Source: an uncultured bacterium
Lineage (GTDB): Bacteria; Patescibacteriota; Dojkabacteria; B142; OLB20
NCBI GenBank assembly: GCA_937889205.1
Contig: CALARN010000051.1
Span: 1-11,564 of the forward strand
Direction of reading: 5' to 3'
DNA length: 11,564 nt
In this document: positions 6,590 through 11,564 of the stretch, in pieces
How positions within the stretch are numbered: the first letter of the stretch is position 1
Layout: each line of letters opens with the position of its first letter
Translations under genes and position numbers: made by a program
Notes under the pieces: generated by a model
What the model was told of the DNA's origin: nothing
Seen by the model: the letters and a program-made list of their open reading frames with translations, nothing else
Databases searched by the model: none

Positions 6590-7226
6590 ATTCGAAAAAT
6601 TGTGAATAAGGCACCTTCAATGCAATTCTCCCGGTATCATCAAAATAATAACTAGATTTTGTGATAATCGAAGAAGGCGAACAACTTTGACTTTGTTTCC
6701 AAGGGCAATATTTACAAACAACTTCGTCAACAAAAGGCATAATAATATCTGCAGCTCTTCTCTTAGAGACCTTAGGGATCTCTAGTATCTGTATCTTTTC
6801 ATCAACTATGACTCTCATTGCTTCAGGAGCTTTCAAAGCTAAAGAATTAATAGAATTAGGTAAACTCTCAAGCCTAAAACCTGCCAACATCATCATGCAT
6901 ATAGGTAAACCAGGTGTAGTTACTATTTCTTCAATCCCTCCCCGATTAGTTTCTAAGAAAAAGCCAGCGATACCTAATGGGCTACCCCCTTGTAATAATA
7001 AATTACTTATCATTTTTTCCTCCTGAAGAGGCTGTTCTTGAGTATCAGTTAGTCTATAAACTGGTTGATTATTTGATACCCTTGCTGCTAACGGTATGGT
7101 CTTAGCTGTTACTTGATAAAATAAAGCCTGTCTGATAAGAGCAGAAAATATACCGGCATTATCTGGCTTACCATGCTCTAATTCTGGTATTTTATTTTGC
7201 GTCTCAATGCTTGCCAGTTTTCTCAT
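6579..7226 (-). CDS. Uncharacterised 215-residue protein with a Cys cluster, coupled to the RelA/SpoT-like gene
   Basis: I do not recognise this family. The protein is soluble, with no signal peptide and no clear membrane helix, though SPLGIAGFF and LPICMMMLAGF (82-117) are hydrophobic. Near the C-terminus, VVCKYCPWKQSQSC places Cys171, Cys174 and Cys182 in a CxxC-x7-C arrangement that could bind zinc or a cluster; a fourth ligand is not obvious (Cys110 is distant). The segment KEKIQILEIPKVSKRRAAD-like region at 143-160 is basic. The last codons overlap the RelA/SpoT-like gene by 11 bp, so the two proteins are probably translated together and may act together, for instance as a sensor or regulator of the synthetase. 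The ATG sits 14 nt after the T-run of an intrinsic terminator in the leader, so expression requires readthrough of that terminator. The function is unknown. Confidence 0.72.
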   Translation of the reverse strand: MRKLASIETQNKIPELEHGKPDNAGIFSALIRQALFYQVTAKTIPLAARVSNNQPVYRLTDTQEQPLQEEKMISNLLLQGGSPLGIAGFFLETNRGGIEEIVTTPGLPICMMMLAGFRLESLPNSINSLALKAPEAMRVIVDEKIQILEIPKVSKRRAADIIMPFVDEVVCKYCPWKQSQSCSPSSIITKSSYYFDDTGRIALKVPYSQFFEYAR

Positions 7227-7240
7227 AACATCATAAACAT

Positions 7241-7262
7241 AAAAAACCTCCCAACCGGGAGG
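7241..7262 (-). terminator. Leader terminator in front of the RelA/SpoT-like operon
   Basis: On the minus strand CCTCCC pairs with GGGAGG around a 4-nt loop (GGTT) and is followed directly by six T bases. It ends 14 nt before the ATG of the 215-residue gene, leaving no room for another ordinary promoter, so transcripts for the operon must pass through it. On the plus strand the stem is followed by ACTAATTC and would not terminate. Confidence 0.72.
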
Positions 7263-7292
7263 ACTAATTCTTAAATATTTTGCTAAATAATC

Positions 7293-7367
7293 TTACCTCC
7301 CCAAGCGAAAATAATCTCTAATGAGAATAAATTGAATTGGGCTTGTGCGATAAGTATTGCTAACCAT
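7293..7367 (-). CDS. Possible 24-residue leader peptide
   Basis: An ATG lies about 15 nt downstream of the predicted transcription start, opening a 24-codon frame (MVSNTYRTSPIQF then ILIRDYFRLGR) that ends in TAA directly after the GGGGAGG antiterminator segment. It contains four Arg and three Ile codons, with ILIR clustered at residues 14-17, but no run of a single amino acid, so it does not point to one sensed amino acid. It lacks a Shine-Dalgarno sequence, as do the other genes here. Its position between a promoter and a terminator is the main support; a frame of this length could arise by chance. Confidence 0.35.
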   Translation of the reverse strand: MVSNTYRTSPIQFILIRDYFRLGR

Positions 7368-7388
7368 TTGAATAAAATTTGTGTCGAT

Positions 7389-7417
7389 AATATACCACCT
7401 TTATCTATTTGAAACAA
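7389..7417 (-). promoter_or_regulatory. Promoter of the leader and RelA/SpoT-like operon
   Basis: On the minus strand TTGTTT (7417-7412) is followed after exactly 17 nt by TATATT (7394-7389). Transcription would start near 7382 and run through the leader. The -35 box is the mirror image of that of the divergent promoter at 7425, forming AAACAA-7nt-TTGTTT across 7412-7430. Confidence 0.58.
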
Positions 7418-7424
7418 GCCTAGA

Positions 7425-7453
7425 TTGTTTGTTTATTAAAAATATTGTAAAAT
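7425..7453 (+). promoter_or_regulatory. Divergent promoter facing the small membrane-protein frame
   Basis: TTGTTT (7425-7430) is followed after exactly 17 nt by TAAAAT (7448-7453, five of six matches to TATAAT). Transcription would start near 7460, about 30 nt before the candidate start codon. A small hairpin, TTTCTT pairing with AAGAAA around 6 nt, lies in the predicted leader. Confidence 0.5.
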
Positions 7454-7491
7454 GTTCGCTCATTAAGCTTTCTTGCTTGGAAGAAACAAAA

Positions 7492-7656
7492 GTGGTAGTT
7501 AAAAACTTATTATTTAAAAAGATACTAGTCATCATTAGCGTTTTGCTTGTCTTGTTTATGTGTGTGCTCACTTTTATATTTGTGATTCCAAATACCAATA
7601 TTTATAAATTGAGCGATCATACTAATAAATCACAACTTCAGCCCCTTGCAGAATAA
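7492..7656 (+). CDS. Possible small single-pass membrane protein
   Basis: From the GTG at 7492 the frame gives 54 residues: a short basic N-terminus (VVVKNLLFKK), a strong membrane helix at about 9-32 (KKILVIISVLLVLFMCVLTF) and a polar C-terminal tail of some 22 residues rich in Asn, Gln, Ser and Lys. This has the shape of a small membrane protein with its tail outside. A TTG at 7477 would add five residues. The frame is open further upstream to a GTG at 7381, but that stretch contains the promoter, so a downstream start is preferred. It has no ATG start, no Shine-Dalgarno and no recognised family. It is the only coding candidate on the plus strand in the 550-nt gap before the SIMPL gene; 7657-7777 shows nothing further that I can support. 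Confidence 0.4.
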   Translation: MVVKNLLFKKILVIISVLLVLFMCVLTFIFVIPNTNIYKLSDHTNKSQLQPLAE

Positions 7657-7777
7657 AACATACAGACCTGTTTAATCAAACTACTACTTTCGTTGCAAAT
7701 ATTCTCACTTAAACTAGATATACAAAAATTGTAATAACACATAGAATAATAGTGTATTAATATTTTATTTATTTTCT

Positions 7778-8548
7778 ATGAAAGAAATATTTAAATCTGT
7801 TACCTCTTTCACAATAAAGAGCGTCATTTTGTTAGTACTTATATTAATTTTTATGGGAGTTGCGTATCTCGCAATCATTCGACCGGCTTTCAGAAGTTTA
7901 GTACAGCAACAAACAATGGCTGTTGATGGTACAGCTACTAAATATATCAAGCCCGATTTAGCATTAGTACAAGTTGGAGTAGTAATCAATAAAAGCACTG
8001 CAGCAGAATTAAAGAAAGAAGCTGATACTGCATTAAGTAAGACGCAGAAAGAACTTCTTGAACTTGGGATTCCAGAAGAAAAGATGCGTTCAAATTACTC
8101 AATAACACCAAAATATGATAAAGATTATCAATACATTAGCGGTTACACAACAAGAGTATCACTTGAAGTTAAGACCAATGACTTCTCACAAGTGGATGCA
8201 ATTTTAGAATCAGCCCAAAAGAATGGCCTCATACTTGTTGATAACGTATCGTTTGTAATTGAAGATCCAATTGCAGCAAAAGAAGGCTTACGTGAAGAGG
8301 CCATAGCTGCAGCTAAAGCTAAAGCAGACAAGCTCGCGAAAGAAACAGGTATTTCACTTGGTAAGGTAGTAAATATTAGCGAAGGTGGATATTACCCCTA
8401 CAATAATAATTACATGAAAACTAACTCATTTCTTGACTTAGAATATAGCGCACCATCTGAAACAATTTCTGACGGCTCAAGTAGTACAATGAATCCCGGA
8501 GAAACAGAGATTCAATTTACGGTAACATTGGTTTACGAAACTAACTAA
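7778..8548 (+). CDS. Membrane-anchored SIMPL-domain (DUF541/YggE-like) protein
   Basis: An N-terminal membrane anchor (about 13-34, IKSVILLVLILIFMGVAYLAII) is followed by a SIMPL domain covering most of the remainder (45-254). Characteristic pieces are VDGTATKYIKPDLALVQVGV at the domain start, LGIPEEKMRSNYSITPKYD (96-114), ISGYTTRVSLEVKTNDFSQV (120-139), the Ala-rich helix REEAIAAAKAKADKLAKETG (172-191), and the closing strand EIQFTVTLVYE. The domain is found in outer-membrane and periplasmic proteins such as YggE of E. coli and in mouse SIMPL; its biochemical role is poorly defined, with links to oxidative stress in YggE. Here it should be exposed on the outer face of the membrane. The gene has no Shine-Dalgarno and an AT-only leader. 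It ends 10 nt before the stop of the convergent MFS-like gene, with no terminator visible. Confidence 0.88.
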   Translation: MKEIFKSVTSFTIKSVILLVLILIFMGVAYLAIIRPAFRSLVQQQTMAVDGTATKYIKPDLALVQVGVVINKSTAAELKKEADTALSKTQKELLELGIPEEKMRSNYSITPKYDKDYQYISGYTTRVSLEVKTNDFSQVDAILESAQKNGLILVDNVSFVIEDPIAAKEGLREEAIAAAKAKADKLAKETGISLGKVVNISEGGYYPYNNNYMKTNSFLDLEYSAPSETISDGSSSTMNPGETEIQFTVTLVYETN

Positions 8549-8558
8549 AGAAAGGTTT

Positions 8559-9188
8559 TTATACTTTGACAATAGCACTTTTGCGATTGTTAACTGTGTA
8601 AATACCAACATTGATAAGTCCACCAACGATTATCATAACGCCGAGAGACATAATGACTATTTCAAAAATCTCGGCGTTTATGCTTGATATGTATCCACCC
8701 AATAAGCCGAATAGGGCTGTAGATAGACTCATTATTGTTTCGTAAAATCCATAGGTTTGCCCTTCTCTGTCTTTTGTTAGGTTTTTCGCGAAAAGCTTAC
8801 GCCAATTATTCAAATTCAATGAGGCTCCGAGCCCAATGAAAGCTTGGATTAAATAATAATGCCAGGGCTCACTTACTAATGGATAAAATAAATATGGGGT
8901 CCCCATCAACACTGAACCTGCAATTAATAGAGTGATTTCATCAATATCGCTTTTAATTTTATCTGTCAAAATCCCTAAAGGAAGCTGGGACAATCCTCTA
9001 ATCACAAAATAGATAGCGGTTGCAACACCAATATATTGCACAGTGAGCTCACCAAATTTGGATGTTAGATAAATTGCCACTAAGGGTGCACCAATTGACG
9101 CTGTTCCCCATACCATAATATCTGAACTCGTTAGAAACCAGATTACTTTAGAAAGATTTAACTTTGAAGTTGTAGCATTTTTCAACAT
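8559..9188 (-). CDS. Half-length MFS-like membrane protein (six helices)
   Basis: The protein has about six membrane helices (roughly 22-41, 52-72, 86-105, 108-125, 148-168 and 174-197), half the 12-14 of a Major Facilitator Superfamily transporter. The loop after helix 2, QLPLGILTDKIKSDIDE (68-84), fits MFS motif A (GxLaDrxGrr), and NWRKLFAKNLTKDREGQTYG followed by a Gly-rich helix (FGLLGGYISS) fits the helix 4-5 region. The frame is intact with no neighbouring second half, so it is not an obvious frameshift; it could work as a homodimer. No substrate can be assigned. It starts 17 nt after the stop of the PEP-synthase-like gene and is almost certainly co-transcribed with it. Confidence 0.75.
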   Translation of the reverse strand: MLKNATTSKLNLSKVIWFLTSSDIMVWGTASIGAPLVAIYLTSKFGELTVQYIGVATAIYFVIRGLSQLPLGILTDKIKSDIDEITLLIAGSVLMGTPYLFYPLVSEPWHYYLIQAFIGLGASLNLNNWRKLFAKNLTKDREGQTYGFYETIMSLSTALFGLLGGYISSINAEIFEIVIMSLGVMIIVGGLINVGIYTVNNRKSAIVKV

Positions 9189-9205
9189 GCGAGCAGAGTT
9201 ATGGT

Positions 9206-11564
9206 TTAGAATCCAAAATCAATTTTTTTGCTTTTGCGTCCTCTCTTCTTTTGTTTTATTAGCCTCGCTAACTCTTGATCAGCAACCTGTAATTTTGTAT
9301 CCATAACCTTCTCTACAGGGACAATGAAATTGCTTAAGCCTTTTTCTAAAAATACCTTGATTTGAGCGTTATCAATGACAATGTCGTTATTCCATAAAAA
9401 TACATGGCAATTATTCATTGAAACAATTTCTACAACATATTTGAGAAAATTAGTTAAGTTATCGTCAAGTTCATGAAAATTTACCCCCATTGATTTTATT
9501 AATCTATCTAAATCAATAATCACACCATCGATATTATTGTTCTCAACAATACTTTTTATGGCTATCACGCCATAAGGCTGAGCTATATGCGCTAACAACT
9601 TAAAGGTCGCTGAGCGTCTAATACCCTCTGATGACACATTTTTCTTCACATCCGCCAAGTACTCTGCAGTGTTAACATCTGCAAAAGAATACCAAATATT
9701 TCTTAAGTTTTCTCGATTTCTCAGCCAAGATATAACCTCTAAATCAACTAACACCATATCGTGCACATGCTCAGTAATATTTTTAGCTTCTAAATAATCA
9801 TGGCTAGCACTTTGATAGATTATTGTTCTGCCTTGCGATTTGAGAATTAAATCTTTAATGAAGTTAGCAGCTTTAAATAAGAACTCTTTAAAAACAGTCT
9901 TATCGCTAAAAACTTCAATCGGCTCTAAAGCAAACTTTAAATACAATTGCTCTGCAGTTATAATTATCCCTGCTGTATTTTTAACATCCACTAACGGATT
10001 AAGCATATCAACACTTTGCCAAAACTCTGTGGTTGTGTTAAGTGGCGCAATATTGGAATGCTCAAATACATTTACCACAAAAGCAGATAATTCGGGTCTA
10101 GTTTCTATTTTGTCGTGTAATGGGTGCACTTGCTCATCTAGGATATCTTCGTTGGTTTCTAGGACTGCTTGGCGCTGAATTTGGGGTTCTTTTGACATTT
10201 GCTCTTGAATTGGCTCAACCTCTGTTGTTACTCCTTTTTCCACTTTGGTTTCAACTACCGGTTCTGTTTCTTTTGGTAAGTTATTAACCCCGGCACCTAA
10301 GTAAATTTTGCCGGTTTCTGGTTCTAGCGTTATTACTTCTCTATCTCGCATCACTTCAAAGGCATTTTTTAATCCATAAATCACTGGAACCGTTAATTGC
10401 TTTAATAATTCAGGGTCGGGCATTGATTCTAAAATCGCACCCCTAACCATGTTTACATGCTTTATATTATCTATCGATAATTGTTTGATAACCAAGATTT
10501 CATCACCTGTGAGGTCTTCTAAATCAAAAGACTCTAAGACAAAATGTGACAAGCCAAAGCGCACTTTATTACCTACGCCACTACCCTTTAGAATTGGCTG
10601 CAACTCTGATAAAGGCTTGATATCAACTACTACCTTATCTGCATCTTTCTCCACCTGCTGCTCTATTATCTTTTCAACAGGCTTTTCTTCGATTGACTTC
10701 GCCTCTTCAACAATCACTGGTACCGGTTCGCTCACAACTTCTTTTACCTGCTCTACCACAATAGGTTGCCCAAATCTAGGTTGCACCTCGATAATAGGTT
10801 CTATTACTTCTTCTTTTTGAATTTCTGCTACATACCTATCTAAATCTTTTTGAAAAGATTTTTGTGCTTTTTTCTTATACTCATAATCATCGTCAGGATT
10901 TAGGTCAGGCTCACCTGGGATTATCTCAATTTTACTACCCCAATTATCATCCAAAATTTTTTGCTCTAAATCTGATTTAGGCATCTCAAAATGCTCTTCA
11001 TTCTCAGCAACATGTCCCCAGACATGATAATCTAAGATATAAGTTCTGCCAGCTTCAATTCCAAATACAACCTCAACATTCTTTCCAGTAATTTCTGCGA
11101 TTTTACTTGTGTAGTTGTGTAACTGTTTTAAATTTCTATCATCAAGCTTAGCCCTCTTTTGCATTACCGGAGAGATCTTAACTTTGCTAAATAACCCTTT
11201 ACCATCATACCTGCCTTTACGAACAAACATCTCAGCTTGACTAGTTATCTTTCGTTCAATAATTTCGCCCGTTGCGGCGTCTAATATGTAGCTATCAGGA
11301 GTAATTAACATGCTCTCATCGTTTCCACCCCATATAGCCTGTGCTTCGTAAATGGCAGTATCATTATCTGTAGGATTAAATGAATATACCCTTCCAGAGA
11401 CTTCTGGGAAAAGCATTTTTTGAACAATAATAGCCTCTGTTAAATATCCTTCATATTGTATTTGCTCTCGATACATCAAGGCATCGTAACTAAAAAAGTC
11501 TGCCCATAATGTTTTAACCATTTCTATCAAATCTCGTTGCCCTACCACCTGATACCTTCTAGAC
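9206..11564 (-). CDS. PEP synthase/PPDK-like protein lacking catalytic residues (5' end outside the window)
   Basis: Numbering starts at the GTG at 11548, but the frame is open to the window edge (codons for SRRYQ precede it) and family alignment shows that about half an ATP-grasp domain is missing, so the true start lies beyond. Residues 5-175 match the second half of the PPDK N-terminal domain: LIEMVKTLWADFFSYDALMYRE, AIIVQKMLFPEVSG, ITPDSYIL. Residues 315-420 match the swivelling domain (TGDEILVIK, then VPVIYGLKNAFEVM and GKIYLGAGV), yet the GGxTSHAA phosphohistidine loop is absent. Residues 485-760 match the PEP-binding barrel. The expected Arg residues are Ala532 and Gln579, ExP reads IAQP, NDLTQ reads DLDRL, and the catalytic Cys loop reads FLWNND. 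Val/Glu/Pro-rich linkers (about 220-310 and 425-485) separate the domains, and the tail is basic (KKRGRKSKK). A scaffold or regulatory pseudoenzyme is likely; its function is unknown. Confidence 0.7.
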   Translation of the reverse strand, partial: SRRYQVVGQRDLIEMVKTLWADFFSYDALMYREQIQYEGYLTEAIIVQKMLFPEVSGRVYSFNPTDNDTAIYEAQAIWGGNDESMLITPDSYILDAATGEIIERKITSQAEMFVRKGRYDGKGLFSKVKISPVMQKRAKLDDRNLKQLHNYTSKIAEITGKNVEVVFGIEAGRTYILDYHVWGHVAENEEHFEMPKSDLEQKILDDNWGSKIEIIPGEPDLNPDDDYEYKKKAQKSFQKDLDRYVAEIQKEEVIEPIIEVQPRFGQPIVVEQVKEVVSEPVPVIVEEAKSIEEKPVEKIIEQQVEKDADKVVVDIKPLSELQPILKGSGVGNKVRFGLSHFVLESFDLEDLTGDEILVIKQLSIDNIKHVNMVRGAILESMPDPELLKQLTVPVIYGLKNAFEVMRDREVITLEPETGKIYLGAGVNNLPKETEPVVETKVEKGVTTEVEPIQEQMSKEPQIQRQAVLETNEDILDEQVHPLHDKIETRPELSAFVVNVFEHSNIAPLNTTTEFWQSVDMLNPLVDVKNTAGIIITAEQLYLKFALEPIEVFSDKTVFKEFLFKAANFIKDLILKSQGRTIIYQSASHDYLEAKNITEHVHDMVLVDLEVISWLRNRENLRNIWYSFADVNTAEYLADVKKNVSSEGIRRSATFKLLAHIAQPYGVIAIKSIVENNNIDGVIIDLDRLIKSMGVNFHELDDNLTNFLKYVVEIVSMNNCHVFLWNNDIVIDNAQIKVFLEKGLSNFIVPVEKVMDTKLQVADQELARLIKQKKRGRKSKKIDFGF

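Larger units (their letters stand above)
7241..7382 (-). promoter_or_regulatory. Candidate transcription-attenuation leader
   Basis: Four short segments in the leader can pair in alternative ways. Segment 1 is CCCAA (7341-7337), segment 2 is TTGGGGAGG (7304-7296), segment 3 is CCTCCC (7262-7257) and segment 4 is GGGAGG (7252-7247). Segments 3 and 4 form the terminator, 2 and 3 form a competing 6-bp antiterminator, and 1 and 2 can form a weaker 5-bp stem. A 24-codon frame spans segments 1 and 2 and stops immediately after segment 2. A ribosome that finishes would mask segment 2 and allow termination; one stalled mid-frame would free segment 2 and allow readthrough. The pairing is seen in the sequence; the regulatory reading is inferred by analogy with amino-acid biosynthetic operons. 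Confidence 0.45.

Noticed and set aside
7223..7240. Five-codon frame on the minus strand (ATG TTT ATG ATG TTA TGA) preceded by GGGAGG at 6 nt and overlapping the next ATG as ATGA
   Set aside because: It looks like a Shine-Dalgarno plus coupled start, but the GGGAGG is the second arm of the terminator and no other gene here uses a Shine-Dalgarno sequence, so chance is the simpler explanation.
10449..10820. Plus-strand frame of 123 codons rich in Ser, Thr and Cys
   Set aside because: It is the antisense of the PEP-synthase-like gene, with composition explained by the Val/Glu/Pro-rich linker on the other strand, and no family is recognisable.
11546..11548. GTG as the start of the PEP-synthase-like gene
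   Set aside because: The frame stays open to the window edge and the homology begins in mid-domain, so this is an internal Val.
1..11564. CRISPR arrays, tRNA or rRNA genes, insertion sequences, origins
   Set aside because: I saw no regularly spaced direct repeats, no cloverleaf or rRNA-like stretch, no transposase and no terminal inverted repeats. This was by eye; a covariance-model scan would be decisive.

Overview
The window is AT-rich (about one third G+C by eye), densely packed and encodes divergent versions of familiar bacterial proteins. Several features fit a small-genome bacterium of the Candidate Phyla Radiation/Patescibacteria type, though this is an inference and I cannot name a lineage: none of the nine complete larger genes has a Shine-Dalgarno sequence at normal spacing, 5' leaders look very short, there is a HEPN/MNT gene pair, a half-length MFS protein and a membrane-anchored CPFC thioredoxin-fold protein. 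Stops are TAA, TAG and one TGA, so nothing requires recoding of TGA.

Layout, left to right. 1-480: the 3' end of recA (its 5' part lies outside the window) closed by a clear intrinsic terminator. 481-1993: a two-gene unit made of a winged-helix/degenerate-nucleotidyltransferase regulator and a HEPN-nucleotidyltransferase fusion, preceded by a perfect 11-bp inverted repeat that may be its operator. 1990-2962: a calcineurin-like phosphoesterase with its own consensus-like promoter, overlapping tail to tail by 4 bp with a divergent triosephosphate isomerase (2959-3729, minus). 3883-4707: a membrane-anchored DsbA-type oxidoreductase followed by a terminator.

4760-7417 (minus) is the most interesting block. 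A promoter at 7389-7417 drives a roughly 140-nt leader holding a 24-codon reading frame and an intrinsic terminator just in front of two overlapping genes: an unknown 215-residue Cys-containing protein and a 609-residue protein that I read as a very divergent RelA/SpoT homologue. Its ppGpp-synthetase-like domain keeps the main catalytic residues, its HD hydrolase region appears dead, and no TGS/ACT regulatory region follows. The leader has the mutually exclusive pairing segments expected of transcription attenuation, which suggests that stringent-response synthesis here could be controlled by ribosome progress on a leader peptide. A divergent promoter with the same -35 hexamer faces a possible 54-residue membrane protein.

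7778-11564: a membrane-anchored SIMPL (DUF541) protein (plus), then on the minus strand a six-helix half-MFS protein and, 17 nt upstream of it, a long gene open to the right edge. That gene has the domain order of phosphoenolpyruvate synthase/PPDK (ATP-grasp, swivelling phosphohistidine domain, PEP-binding barrel), but every catalytic motif I looked for is missing and long Val/Glu/Pro-rich linkers separate the domains. It looks like a pseudoenzyme rather than a decaying gene, because the frame is intact over 2.3 kb.
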